Source: Delphinus delphis (Eukaryota > Chordata > Mammalia > Artiodactyla > Delphinidae). Taken from it: a stretch of DNA of 64,000 bases. Under the pieces are notes generated by a model. The model was not told the DNA's origin and did not search any database. It was given only the letters and a program-made list of their open reading frames with translations. The stretch is taken from contig NC_082692.2 in NCBI RefSeq assembly GCF_949987515.2, positions 88,483,488 to 88,547,487 of the forward strand, given 5' to 3'. A program made the translations under genes and the position numbers. Of the stretch, positions 24,001 to 35,639 are shown piece after piece; the stretch's first letter is position 1; each line of letters begins with the position of its first letter.

Positions 24001-24327
24001 AGGCTTCCCTGGTGGTGCAGTGGTTGAGAATCTGCCTGCCAATGCAGGGGACACGGGTTTGAGCCCTGGTCTAGGAAGATCCCACATGCCGCGGAGCAGC
24101 TAAGCCCGTGCGCCACAACTACTGAGCCTGAGCTCTAGAGCCTGTGAGCCACAACAGCTGAAGCCCACAGGCCACAAGTACGGAAGCCCGTGCGCCTAGA
24201 GCCCATGCTCTGCAGCAAGAGAAGTCACCACAATGAGAAGCCTGTGCACCGCAACAAAGAGTAACCCCCGCTTGTCGCGACTAAGCCCGCACACAGCACA
24301 GCCAAAAATAAAATAAATAAATTTTAA
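24001..24327 (+). mobile_element. CHR SINE, full length
   Basis: Begins 'aggcttccctggtggtgcag' and ends in an AAAT tail. A perfect 14-bp duplication 'aaatctatataaca' flanks it (23987-24000 and 24328-24341). Confidence 0.95.
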
Positions 24328-24341
24328 AAATCTATATAACA

Positions 24342-24905
24342 GAGAGAATAATAAATATTTCTACTTAATGCGTTACATATTGTCTTTTAGCTCATACTTT
24401 TTACTTTTTAAAATTTTTCTAAAGCAAAGATGAATCAAATATATAACTCTTTAATGTAAAAGGCATTTACAACAAGAGCGATATTGATGAGGAAAAATAC
24501 AGGTGAATTCGTTCCAAATGCATTAATTTCAGAACTGGTTCTGAAAGGGCTAATTGTAAGTCTTTTTATACATATGTTGTGTTCACAGATGGTAGATGTG
24601 GCTTTAATCAAAAAGGGCCACATGCAACACTATGGATTCTCTGCCAGAATGAGTTTGTATGGCTATAGTAATAGCTGAAGCATTAAATTCAGTTAAAGTA
24701 TTCAGCAAGGAGGCCATTAAACCGAGGTTGCTCTAAGGCCTCAGTAACCTATGTAAGCAAACCAAACCTAAGCGAGTCAGTGCACTTGAATTTTAGAAAA
24801 CGAAACTTAAGAACAACCAATCACAAACAGCCAACCGGGATTCCCAAATAAGGCAACCACGTAAGCTCTAACTAATTAAATAATTTCAGCGTCTTCTCTT
24901 TAAAA
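24342..24905. other. no gene seen
   Basis: AT-rich single-copy sequence. Opposed open frames at 24435-24678 have no splice support. Confidence 0.35.
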
Positions 24906-24917
24906 ACCGTGTCCCCA

Positions 24918-25097
24918 GGGACTTCCTTGTGGTTCAGTGGTTAAGACTCCTCTCTCCCTATGCAAGGGGCCTGGGTTTGATCCCTGGTCAGGGAACTAGA
25001 TCCCACCTGACTCAACGAAGATCCCTCATTCAGCAACGGAGATTCCGCGTCAGAGAAATAAATAAATAAATATTAAAAAACAAAACCCAAAAAAACC
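24918..25097 (+). mobile_element. short tRNA-Glu SINE (CHRS-like)
   Basis: Head 'ggacttccttgtggttcagt', then 'ggtttgatccctggtcaggg', then a shortened body ending in AAAT and A-rich tail. A 12-bp duplication 'ccgtgtccccag' flanks it (24907-24918 and 25098-25109). Confidence 0.9.
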
Positions 25098-25109
25098 CCG
25101 TGTCCCCAG

Positions 25110-25605
25110 AATTGAAGCATTAAATACCTTGCCCAAGGGTCGCCATGATACAAAATCAGACAGTCTGTCTCCAGAGCGTTCTTCTGCTATTATTACTTGT
25201 CTATGTTAAAGTTGGGGGATTTTGAGAAAAGACACTTCTTGTTATCCTTAAGGATTGTTCCTCTTACTCCTTCTAGCTGGACACACTATACCTTCAAGAG
25301 TTATGTGCGCGTGTGCATGAGTAAAACAGCTTGAAACAGTAAGGCTGTCTGTTTGCCATTCGGTGGTATGCGAAATCAGCTGGCTGTCTTGGTCTAGTAG
25401 CTGAGACACAGGTGCTCGTATTACAAATAAATAGTGCACAGATTTAATGGGCATTTAAGTTAGCAGGCAGTAGGTAGAAGGGAAGAAAGATGGGCACACT
25501 ATAAATTGAACATATTCACCCTTACCAGAGGTCGCTGTTTTCTGGAGTTATGGGTTAGTGGAATAAGGCTGCTATTCTTTTTGATGTAGGAGAGATTGCC
25601 TCTGT
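25110..25605. other. no gene seen
   Basis: Single-copy sequence. Confidence 0.35.
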
Positions 25606-25611
25606 CTTTTT

Positions 25612-26370
25612 CTTTTTTAAAGTCTTCACTTTTTAAGAGCATCTTTAGGTTTGCATCAAAATTGAGAGGGAGGTACAGTGATTTCCCTTATACCCCCATC
25701 CCCACATGTGCATAGCCTCCTCCATTATCAACATCACTCACCAGAATGGTAGTTTTTACCAAGGATGAACCTACATGGACACATCATGATCACTCAAAGT
25801 CTGTAGATTACTTTAGGGTTAACTTTTGATGTTTATATTCCATGGATTTGGATGAATTTATAATGACATATATCCATTATTATAATGTCATACAGAGTAT
25901 TTCCACTGCCCTAAAAATCAGTGCTCTGCCTATTCACCTCTTTGCTCCCCAGCCACCCAGCTCCGGGCAACAACTGATCATTTTATTGTCTCCATAGTTT
26001 TGCCTTTTCCAGAATGTCCTATAGGTGAAATCGTACATGCAGCCTTTCAGATTTCTTTCTTTCACTTAGTAATACGTATTTAAAGTCCCTCCATGTCCTT
26101 TCATGGCTTATAGCTCATTTCTTTTTCATGCTGAATAATATTCCAGAGCCTGGACATACCACAATTTATTTTTCCATTTACCCACTGAAGAACATCTTGG
26201 TTGCTTCCGAGCTTTAGCAATTATGAAAAAGATGATGTAAATATTCATGTGCAGGTTTTTGGATGGACATAAGTTTTCAACTCCTTTTGAGTAAATACTC
26301 AGGATTATGATTGCTGGATCGTATGGTAAGTGTATGTTTAGTTTTGTAAGAAACATCCAAACTGTCTTCC
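25612..26370 (-). mobile_element. old L1 3' region, minus strand
   Basis: Plus-strand text 'catgtgcatagcctcctcca' (25706), 'gttttgccttttccagaatg' (25997), 'tgctgaataatattccagag' (26129) and 'acatcttggttgcttccgag' (26191) is the antisense of an old L1 ORF2 end plus 3' UTR. Confidence 0.75.
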
Positions 26371-26394
26371 AATCTCTGTCTTTCTTAATGTATT

Positions 26395-27415
26395 TGTAAT
26401 TGTACAAAAACGTGCAAAACAACTCAGCCAAAAAACGAACAACCTGGACTAGAAAATGGACAGAGAATCTGAATAGACATTTTTTCCAAAGAAGATATAA
26501 AGATGGCCAAAAGATATATGAAAAGATGCTCAACGTCACTAATCATCAAGGAAATGCAAATCAAAACCACAATGAGACATCACTTCACACTTATTAGAAT
26601 GGCTATTATCAAAAAGACAAGAAATAATGAGTGTTGGCAAGGATGTAGAACAAGGAAATTTCGTGCACTCTTGTTGGGAATGTAAATTGGTGCAGCCACT
26701 ATGGAAAACCGTATGGAGGTTCCTCAAAAAACTAAAAACAGAACTACCATATGATCCAGCAATTCCGCTTCTGGGTATTTATCCAAAGAAAATGCAAACA
26801 CTAGTTCTAAAAGATATACGCTCCCCCCCCCACCATGTTCATTGCAGCGTTATTTATGGTAGCTAAATAGAAATGTGTCCATCAGTGAATGGAGAGAGGA
26901 TTGATATATATATATATTGATATATATATATATATATATATATATCACAATAAATGTCAGACAAAGAAAGACAAATATTGTATGATCTCAGTTATATGTG
27001 GAATCTAAAAACAAAAGCAAGCAAGCAAAGAAACAAAAAAACCAAGTTCATAGATACAGAAAACATACTGGTGGTTGTGGAAGGGTGGGAGTAGGGAGTG
27101 GGCAAAATGGGTTAAGAGGGTCAAAAGGTACACACTTCCAGTTATAAAATAAATCATGGAGAGATAATATACAGCATGGTGACTATATTTAATAATACTG
27201 TATTGCATATTTGAAAGTTGCTAGGAGAGTAGATCTTAAAAGTCCTCCTCACAAGAAAAAAATGGAAAAAAATTTGTAACTATATATGGTGACAGATATT
27301 AACTAGACTTATTGTGGTGATCATTTCACAAGGTACAGAAATTAACAAATTTTTATGTTGTACACCTGAAACTAATATAATGTTATATGTCAGTTAAATC
27401 TCACTCAAAAAAATT
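26395..27415 (+). mobile_element. L1 3' region, plus strand
   Basis: Sense L1 text from 'gaatctgaatagacattttt' (26467) through 'gaactaccatatgatccagc' (26741) to a 3' UTR ending 'tgtacacctgaaactaatat' (27360). The frames 26503-26685 and 26627-26866 are remnants of the ORF2 C-terminal end. It lies back to back with the minus L1 to its left but is a separate insertion, because both reach an L1 3' UTR. Confidence 0.8.
26906..26945. repeat. (AT)n microsatellite
   Basis: TATATA run with one interruption, inside the L1 copy. Confidence 0.9.
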
Positions 27416-27419
27416 GGCA

Positions 27420-28507
27420 TAAAAGTATATATTAAGAAAATTATGAAATTTTATTAAGGGACTTAAACAAGACAGCACTTTTATTTTCTTGGTTGTGAAT
27501 TCTATTATTTGTTTACTTTAAATAATATATGAGTTTTACATATATCTAACAAAATTGCCAAATTATTTTTAATTGAATAAAATGACTTTAAAGAGTTTAA
27601 AAAGTACAAAAATGTGTCCCTATCTCACAAATTAAAAGAATGTCATGGTAGAGATGGAGGATAGACTAGCATCTCTTAGAAACTATTAGTGTCTAATTAG
27701 TCCTGAACAGAAATATTTGTGAGGCCCACCCCACTGGCGCCTATGACATTATGGCAATTGGCATGACTTTGGCAGATTAAAGAAAAAAGATTTCTGGTTG
27801 ACCAGGAAACTGAAGTTGGTGAAGACATACTGGCAAGCTACACTATTTCAACCTACGGGTTATTTCTAAAACTCTCTCACCATCAATGTAAAATATTTCT
27901 TCTATAAATTCCCACATACAAAGAAATAGGAAAAGGAAGGAAACAGCCTTTTTCAGTCAAGGCAATTTGTTAGCGTTGCTCAAGTCTGTGCAAGAATGCA
28001 AACTAGCACTTTTGTGAAATGTCTTCTAATGTATTCAAATTAGTTCTTCCAAATCCTCATGTTCTTTCTGAGTTCATTTAGTTGCGCATTGCTCCTCCTG
28101 GGAAAAAACCAGGAGGAGGGTTTGTGAACCGCATACATCTGTAATCCAAATGATAGCAATTTAGTGTGAAATGTTTGACAAATATTGGCAGGCTGATTAT
28201 TTACCAAAAGCGATTACTGCTTTTGGATCAAAAGGAGACAATCTATTAATTAAATTGGAAGACAAAGGCTTCATTACCCTGCTATTATTAAAATGTGAGT
28301 AACCACCTGTTTTCTTGCATTTTAATCAAATCCAAGGTTCTCATTAAGAATAACAAAAGCATTGTAATGAAACTGCAACAAAATGGGAATTGGCTAGTTC
28401 TATATGTGCCCTATAAATTATAACATATTTGCTATGATAGTAGTGGGAAAGCTTACTTTGTGATGGCTATTTACATACTTACATGCAAGAATTATTAGCT
28501 AAAAAGT
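27420..28507. other. no gene seen
   Basis: AT-rich single-copy sequence. The part 27950-28440 has no repeat text and moderate complexity. Confidence 0.35.
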
Positions 28508-28516
28508 ATTATTTAA

Positions 28517-28735
28517 GGGCTTCCCTGGTGGCGCAGTGGTTGAGAGTTCGCCTGCCGATGCAGGGGACACGGGTTCGTGCCCTGGTCTGGGAAGATCCCA
28601 CATGCCGCGGAGCGGCTGGGCCCGTGAGCCATGGCCGCTGAGCCTGCGCGACTGGAGCCTGTGCTCCGCAACGGGAGAGGCCACAACAGTGAGAGGCCCG
28701 CGTACCGCAAAAAAAAAAAAAAAAAAAAAAAAAAA
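28517..28735 (+). mobile_element. CHR-2-type SINE, young-looking
   Basis: Short GC-rich form: 'gggcttccctggtggcgcag', 'gagcggctgggcccgtgagc', 'gagaggcccgcgtaccgc' and then 28 A. A 9-bp duplication 'attatttaa' flanks it (28508-28516 and 28736-28744). The pure A tail and few changes suggest a fairly recent insertion. Confidence 0.95.
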
Positions 28736-28829
28736 ATTATTTAATTTCCAAAAGCCATCATCTGTCCTTACGTTTAATCCATTTTGACTAAATAGTATAA
28801 TGAAAATTTATTCCACACCTAGGACAGTC

Positions 28830-29065
28830 CTGTAAAAACTTGACAGGAATAAATTTATTTAATCCTCAGAACAGCTGTGTGAAGAGCAATATTATTACCC
28901 TCACTTTTGCTGATGATGAAATTTAGGCGAATGGTAATTAAGTAACTTGTCCCAGGTCACACAGAAGTAATTATCAGAGAAGGGGTTACAAACCCTGCCA
29001 GTCTGACTCTACGATTTCACTCTTGACTTCAAGCAAAATGTGTTATGCATTCAACAAATATTGAA
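28830..29065 (-). mobile_element. MIR SINE
   Basis: Antisense MIR: 'aatcctcagaacagctgtgt', 'aacttgtcccaggtcacaca', 'ccctgccagtctgactctac'. Confidence 0.75.
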
Positions 29066-29069
29066 TGAG

Positions 29070-29629
29070 TTCAATTGCTATTTTCTGAACATGGAATGGG
29101 GAATGACAATTGTTAAACTCACTACTGAAGACTCTTTAAACCTCTTTTGTCAACATAATAGTTTGCTTTTTTAAAACTGTATAACTATATTTTATTAGGT
29201 TATTGCCTGTACAATGACATCTCAAAGACTTAACAGGGAAAACAGTTGACAAGGGTATTTAAGTTTCAAATGATCGACGATAGTAGAGGGTAGATATTGG
29301 GCTAGCTAGTCTTACTCCTTTTTTCCCGAACACTCAGTTCTTAAGAAGACATCGGTCTCCTGTAAGCCAACAACTAGAATATGATTCAAGGAAAACTGTA
29401 GTGAAGCACTCTCAGCAGTATTCTAAAGAAATCATATCCTACTAGGAAGGTAACTTGAAAATGCGCTGTCCAGAATTTCCCTCATGCCACATTTAATCTC
29501 TAATATCTTTGATGAACCCATCTGGTCAATGAGAGCACTTCATAGTATGGCCCATTCTTCTTTGAATAGTCCTAATTATTTTAAAGTATTTCTTAAATGA
29601 AGCCAAACGCCCCTCCCTCTAGTTTCTAG
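29070..29629. other. no gene seen
   Basis: Single-copy sequence. Confidence 0.35.
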
Positions 29630-30190
29630 CTGTGGTGGAGAAATTCTAAGATGTTCTCCATCTTCCCTTCCTCCTAGTATTCATACCCTCATTGTAATCT
29701 CCTCCCTCGAGTGTAGGTGAGACCTGTAACCTCTAACCAAAAGAATTCAGAAAACATGATGGGATGTCTCTTCTGTGGTTATGGCATATAGGATTGTAAC
29801 GTTTGTCTTGCTAGAAGCCTCTCTCCCTTACTGGTTTTGAGGAAGCAGGCTGCCGGGTTGTGGGTAACATTATAGAGAAGGCCACATGGTAGCCTTTACC
29901 AACAGCCCACAGGAAATCAAGGTCCTCAATCCAACATGCTGAAACGAACTGAATTTTGCCAACAAACATGATTTTGGAAGCAGATCCTTCCCCTATGAGC
30001 CTTGAAATGAGACCCCACTCCTGGCCGGCACCTTCAGTGTAATAATAGTTTGTGAGAGACCCTAAAGCAGAGGATCCAGTTAAGCTGTGCACAGATTCCT
30101 GATACACAAAAACTGTGAGACAATAAATGTATGTTGTTTTGAGCCGCTGAGTTGGTGGTAATATTGTTATGCAGCAATAAATAACTAATG
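29630..30190 (+). mobile_element. MLT1-type solo LTR
   Basis: Begins near 'tgtggtggagaaattctaag' and ends 'atgcagcaataaataactaa'. The 3' part 'aaaaactgtgagacaataaa' then 'tgttgttttgagccgctgag' is the usual MaLR ending. The 143-codon minus frame 29811-30242 lies antisense in it and is not a gene. Confidence 0.6.
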
Positions 30191-30284
30191 AACTACACAT
30201 CGTGATTTGAATGTTAATTCCCCTTAGAAGCTTCATGAACAATAATTAAATTATATGAGTATTGTTAGTTTTACTACAATAATG

Positions 30285-30515
30285 ATAGAGACTGCCCTTT
30301 ATTGACTACCTATAATGTCCCAAACACTTTCACTTCACTAAGTTATTTACGCAGATTACCTCATTCATCTTTATAACAACCTTATAAGAAAGGCTTTACT
30401 ATTTCCAGTTTAAGACTCTCAGGCTCAGAGGTTGTAAGCAACTTGCCCAAGGTCACACAGCTAGTGTGTAAGGGAACTGCATTCAACGCCAAGGTGCACT
30501 GCTTTTTTCACTGTG
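30285..30515 (-). mobile_element. MIR SINE
   Basis: Antisense MIR core 'gcaacttgcccaaggtcaca' (30438) with preceding 'ttataacaaccttataagaa'. Confidence 0.75.
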
Positions 30516-30548
30516 CCACCCTGCTTCCTATTTCTTTTTTGTTAATTT

Positions 30549-30729
30549 TTATTTATTATTTTATTTATTTATTTTGGCTGTGCCAGATCTTCGTTGTGAC
30601 ATGCGAGATCTTTAGTTGCGACATGCAGACTCTTAGTTGCAGCATGCATGGGGGATCTAATTCCAGGACCAGGGATTGAACCCGGGCCCCCGAATTGGGA
30701 GTGTGGAGTCTTACCCACTAGAAGTCCCC
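30549..30729 (-). mobile_element. old tRNA-Glu SINE, minus strand
   Basis: From a T-rich tail through 'ttttggctgtgccagatctt' to 'gggattgaacccgggccccc' and 'acccactagaagtcccc'. Shorter and more diverged than the CHR copies. No clear duplication found. Confidence 0.8.
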
Positions 30730-31059
30730 ATGGCAAGTTTTTGAGTTATTTTATTTCCCTTTGCCTTCCTCTCAGTGTTTTCGAGTTTGTTTTTTTTAAC
30801 TTTTATACCCCACTGATGATGTGGTTCTTCACAAACACATAAAATTAAAATATTCTCTGTAAAGCTAATAGAAATAAAAGAACTTTCCCAAATCACAATG
30901 AAAATCATTTCCCTTTTAAAAATTGACATCAAGTTGACATTGAGTAAAGAAAGTGAATACGAATAATATGATTAATAAATTTTAAAGGATTAATAAGTAT
31001 ATCTAGATATTTTTAACTCTAAAAAGAAACATAACACATATTTTTAAACACAGGAACCA

Positions 31060-32010
31060 AAAAATGCTCACGTATTAGGTCAAACATAAAAGTCTCAATA
31101 CAGTCTCCAAAGCAGAAATTATATAGCTTAAATAATCGAATCAAGAGGTAATGAAGTTAGACAGGTAGGAATTAAAGAATACCTAAACATCTTTCATTGA
31201 AAGACTGTAACAAGCCACACTTCTAAATAAGCCTTGAAAAGAGAATATGAAATATAAGTATAGATAGATCTTCCTTGATTTATGACGTGGTTACATTCTG
31301 ATACACCCGTGGTAAGTTGAAACTCCAGTGAGTCAAAAAGCATTTCATACACCCCACCAACCAAACATCATAGTTTAGCTTAGCTTACATTAAATAGGCT
31401 CAAAACAATTACATTAGCCTATAGTTCAGCAAAATCGTCTAACACAAAGCCAATTTTATACTAAATTGTTGAATATCTCATGGAATTTATTGAACAATGT
31501 ACTGAAAGTGAAAAACATGATGGTTGTATGGGTACAGATGGTTGTAAATGTATGGGTTACTTCCCCTTGTGATTGCATGGCTGACTGGGCGATGTGGCTG
31601 CCGCTTCCGTCCAGCATCACCAGAGAGTATCATATTGTATATTGCTAGCCTGGGAAAAGAGCAAAATTCCACGTACAGTTTCTACTGAACACGTATTGCT
31701 TTTGCACCATTGTAAAGTCAAAAAATTGGAAGTTGAACCATTTTAAGTTGGAGACTTTCTTATAACTGCAAATGGTTTAGAAATGTAAAGTTTTAAGAAC
31801 ACTACATTAGGCCCTGCAGAATGAAGCCAAGGTGACATCAGGAGAAACACTTATAAACTTAAGATCAAACACAGATAATAGAAAAAATTAAAAAATAAAT
31901 GAAGTAAGCATACAGTTCAAGAAGGTAGGATAACAACAAAGGAAAATCAAACAAATGGGGAGGAGGCATTAATAAACGAAAAAGCAAAAATTAATTACAC
32001 TATGTAAAAG
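31060..32010 (+). mobile_element. old L1 ORF2 fragment split by a MITE
   Basis: Left part 'aggtcaaacataaaagtctc' (31077) and right part 'caagaaggtaggataacaac' (31918), 'ataaacgaaaaagcaaaaat' (31972) follow L1 ORF2 between endonuclease and polymerase regions. The MITE at about 31268-31767 sits between them. Heavily decayed. Confidence 0.5.
31268..31767. mobile_element. Tigger-like MITE
   Basis: Left end 'tagatcttccttgatttatg' and right end 'aagttggagactttcttata' are rough inverted repeats. Interior text 'catcatagtttagcttagct' and 'gattgcatggctgactgggc' fits a common Tigger-derived non-autonomous element. No coding capacity. Confidence 0.6.
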
Positions 32011-32029
32011 GGGTATCCCAAAAAGAGTA

Positions 32030-33110
32030 TGAGACAACAGCTGCACATTGACAAAGAAAAAATACCAAATATCTCCAGCCAGCTACTGAGTTTGCTGGTG
32101 CCATTGGTCACATTTCCGTGAGATTTCAGGATATTGCTGTCCTATTTCTTCTACACAAAAGCAAGTATGGTGACCCCTCAGCTGGTATTTCTTGTCATAT
32201 TTTAATATCAACCAATGAGGAAAGCTTAGAAAACAAGTGTCCTCTGTGTTAATTACTTTTAAACCCTGAGGATTTCAGTTGCTAAAGCCCTTCATTATCA
32301 GCCATGAAAATTAGCGTTCAGAAAGAATTTTGAAAACCAATTATTCTTAAGTTTGATAATTGTGAATTGGAAAAAGAATTTTTAAAGATCGTTGATCTAA
32401 AGATGTTTCCACAAAATACACTGGTGATATTAAATTCTTTCGTGGGTCTATTTCCTTTCTCAAAACATCTTTCTTTGAGCCTTTTTTCCTAAGGAGACAT
32501 TTCACTTTAATATGGAAGTCATATTGTGTCTCGTCTAGAATATTTGCAGACGATTGTCTTCATGTATCAGGAAGCACATATTTAAATAGTTTCCAGCATT
32601 TCAGCTTTCCTTGTGAAGCATAAGTATTCATCCTACTAGTTGAGGTTTATATTACCCTGTAGCAAAGCAATTTATCATAACCCTACATCAGCAACTTCTT
32701 TGATTATTAAGATTCTCTTGCAGAGGTACACTTAGGAGCATACGAAGCTGCTATTTAATGAATTTACTTTATTATTTGACCTGTAGTGCAGGGAAACTAT
32801 ATATTACGACATATGATTTGAAAGCAGTGATAGAAGATGCAGAACAAGATTAATTACGTTAGTACCAGGGAATACCTTACCAGAATTTAACATAGTACAT
32901 ATGACATGCAAACAACCCTAAGAAGCACTAGTGTGAATCATTTTTTCTCCTTTAGAAATGATTTTTATTTCCCAAATTCAGGCTGCTCTAAAATGGTAAT
33001 TCTGTGAAGCTCCAGAACCATCAGTTCAATCTTGAATAGTAATTATAATTAAGGGGATGTGTAATTGACTCAAGTTACTAATGACCACTCTCTTCCAAGT
33101 TATTCAAATG
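32030..33110. other. single-copy block, no gene seen
   Basis: No recognised repeat. Balanced complexity over about 1 kb; possibly conserved non-coding DNA, but nothing in the sequence proves it. Confidence 0.3.
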
Positions 33111-33111
33111 T

Positions 33112-33330
33112 ATTTCAACGAATATTTATTAAGCATTCTTCTGTCGATCTAACACTGTGCTGGTTTCCTTCAGAGATGTCAAAGAAGTTCATATAGTACT
33201 TCTGGCTTCAAGGAGTTTGCAGTCTAGTTGGATAGGGAAGATTTGACCATGTAAACTAAAAGACAACCACATAAGGAAGAAAGTAATTAAATAGCAAAAT
33301 GTAATGGGAAGTTAAGAAAAGAATGATCAG
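33112..33330 (-). mobile_element. L2-like fragment, minus strand
   Basis: 'aacgaatatttattaagcat' then 'cttcaaggagtttgcagtct' match the antisense L2 3' region. Degraded. Confidence 0.5.
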
Positions 33331-34005
33331 AGAATGCAAAATATCCATTGTCCACAGGGGCCTTGGCAAGTAACCTAAACAATAAAGCAGATGCCGTTCT
33401 TGGACATGGAGGGTAGGGCAGAAGGGGGGATGCAAGTAGGAGCTGGGAAAAGGGGAACTGCTGTAAACTCAAGACCACAATATCCATCTGAAGGGAGTGT
33501 CTACAAGCAATTCTGCTTCACTCAAATTATTGCCTTTTGAGAAAGAGGATCAGTGTTTCCAAGACTGTGATTTTTCAAGACCCACAGGATATCCTGATTT
33601 TTATGTGAAAGTTCTCAATTTTAATATTCAACTAAAGCTTTTTTTCCCTTAATTCTAGCCAGTCAACAAACAGTGAGTCTATAGACAATGAAGAACAAAC
33701 AATTTCTGATTTATATGATAGCCATAGGTAGAGAGAATGCATGCTCCTTGAGGTTGGTATTTAGCAAGCTTATCTGAAGGCCCCAACCATTCTCATTATC
33801 AGAACTGTTTATCCCAAAGAGGGTGAGGATCTATAGACATTTGTGTAAAAGGGATGTAAGTGTGTGTAGGGTTAGTTCTTGGCCTAATAGGGCTTTACCT
33901 CTCTTTTCACTATCCTTTGCACCCATGGTGCCTCTACAACTAAGATGTTGGTACAAATGATTGTATATTTCCATATGAACAAAAATACCTTATAAGAGCA
34001 GTGGT
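33331..34005. other. single-copy sequence containing a candidate exon
   Basis: No repeat recognised. Holds the candidate exon at 33659-33727. Confidence 0.35.
33659..33727 (+). other. candidate exon, 69 nt
   Basis: A strong acceptor (pyrimidine tract then 'aattctag', ending at 33658) and a fair donor ('catag|gtagag', from 33728) bound 69 nt. Of the three forward frames only one is open. After one leading base it gives 22 codons reading 'STNSESIDNEEQTISDLYD' and leaves two bases over. The length is a multiple of three, so skipping would keep frame. The acidic, Ser/Asn-rich composition is protein-like. I do not recognise the protein. Such splice-bounded segments also arise by chance, so this needs transcript evidence. 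Confidence 0.25.
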
Positions 34006-34007
34006 CA

Positions 34008-34175
34008 TCAACTTTTGCTGCATACTAGAATCACCTGGGAATTTTTAAACAATTCTAATGACTAGGATATACCCTTTATCAATTATATCAGAAACCCTGG
34101 GGTGAGGCCCAGACATCAATAGTAAAAGCTTTCCAGATGATTCCAATTACAATCATATGGAAGAACAGGTGATTT
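34008..34175. mobile_element. MER5A-like hAT MITE
   Basis: 'cagtggtcatcaacttttgc' then 'actagaatcacctgggaatt' and 'ggggtgaggcccagacatca' match MER5A, a non-autonomous hAT-Charlie element. Confidence 0.75.
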
Positions 34176-34179
34176 AATA

Positions 34180-34860
34180 CCAGCGGTACTTAACTTTGCT
34201 GCACATCAAAGTCACCTGGAGAGCTTTTAAAACCTCAAATGCTCAGCTCATACCCTGTATCAGTGTATAGTGCTACATAACAACCCATCCTGTAACTTAG
34301 GGTCTTAAAATAAAAACATATTTGTTTGCAGTTTGAGCTGGGCCCAGCCACCTGCTTCTTCTATTCCGTTCACCTATGGTCATTCGTGTAGTCATCTGGC
34401 TGAATGACTGAATGTGGCCTCACTAACATGCCTGGTGTTTGGCAAATCATCCGGCAAGGGCACCTCATTTCCCCTTTGTGTGGCCTCTCTAATAGCCTCA
34501 TTAGGGTTTATTCACAATATGATCTCAGGTTGCCAAAAATAGCTGAAAAGAGCAAGCCCTAATGTGCAAGTCTTTCTAAGTCACTCTTTGTATCATACTG
34601 CTATTAATCTAGTGGACAAAACATGCCACATCATGAAGCCTGGATTTTAAGGGGGAAGAAATAAACTCCACCTCTTGATAGGTGGAGTGGCAAATAGTCC
34701 TCCATAGGGGCATGGGAGATTATTCAAGTCTTTGAGAACAATCTACAATACGTCTCATTCCAACTGAATCAGAATTTCTGGAGGTAGAACACAGGCAATG
34801 ATATTTAAAGAAACACTTTAGGTAACTCCAATGTGCCACCGAGTTGAGGACCAGTGATTT
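34180..34860. mobile_element. second MER5A-like copy, split by an LTR
   Basis: Left half 'agcggtacttaactttgctg' to about 34258; right half 'gaatcagaatttctggaggt' (34768) to 'tgaggaccagtg' (34856). Both halves are in MER5A order and together make one copy. Confidence 0.7.
34262..34738 (-). mobile_element. MLT1-type LTR, minus strand, inserted in MER5A
   Basis: 'tgctacataacaacccatcc' and 'ttagggtcttaaaataaaa' open the antisense LTR, as at 10995 and 41695. Further text is diverged. It lies inside the second MER5A copy. Confidence 0.5.
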
Positions 34861-34889
34861 TGACTTGTTCAACTACAGATTTGTGACCC

Positions 34890-34990
34890 CCATCCCCAGA
34901 GATATTGATTTAATACCTCTGTAGTAGGGGGGCCGACACTTTGCAATTTTAATAAGCTCCCTGGTGATGCTGATGCTACAAGTCCTCCCT
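34890..34990. mobile_element. third MER5A-like piece
   Basis: 'cagagatattgatttaatac' then 'aagctccctggtgatgctga' match the second half of MER5A. Confidence 0.55.
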
Positions 34991-35635
34991 CTACATTTGG
35001 AGTACATTAATTTAAGCCATAGTGCAAAATTATATTATTAAAAAGCTTTCTACTCATTTTTTCAGATCTCTCTTCCTAGCTTGTCAGTTCAATTACAAAT
35101 GGGACTGTTGAACTTCCCATACCATACACTGGGACCAATCTTGCCCAGTGGTGTGGGGAAGGTTAAGAAGTCCAAGTCAGTAGCTCAAAGTTGAGCATCA
35201 TGGAATCCTCGATCCATTTCTACTGTAAGCTCTTGCCTTGTTGCTTATAACTCACTGCACAACCCCCTCTCCTTTATATTACCACTTGGGATCCTACATT
35301 GAGGTTGTATTATTCTTGGTACAGCTGATCCTTACCTCTGTTCCCAGTCTAGGAACTGGGATCTCACACTGTTCCCCAAGTTCATTCAAAGAACTAAGCC
35401 TTCCGTTCACTATTGGAATTCTCCCTGCTGTCTACCCGCCAACTTTATATTGTATTTGCCTTCTGGATTTCTTCCCTGCGTGCTGATGGTCTCTCACTGT
35501 GCTGGCTAGCTTCCATTTCCATCCTGAGAATCATATTTTCTCCTCCTCTGCTCTGTGCCTGTCTGGGGAGGGTGACTGTTTATGCACTGCGTCCCCTGGG
35601 CTTTCTTGCTGGCTGGCTTCCTGTACCTCCATGCT
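34991..35635. other. no gene seen
   Basis: Single-copy sequence rich in pyrimidine runs. Open frames at 35238-35646 lack splice support. Confidence 0.3.
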
Positions 35636-35639
35636 TCTC

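Noticed and set aside
25612..27415. Single L1 with twin-priming inversion
   Set aside because: Both parts contain an L1 3' UTR, so the segments overlap in L1 coordinates. A single inverted element should have adjoining, non-overlapping segments.
28536..28787. Open frames over the CHR SINEs (also 41401-41746, 19336-19611, 56288-56567)
   Set aside because: They lie wholly or mostly in SINE sequence, sense or antisense, and repeat the same SINE-encoded peptides in each copy. They are not genes.
29811..30242. 143-codon minus frame
   Set aside because: Antisense within an MLT1-type LTR and running past its edge. No gene-like features.
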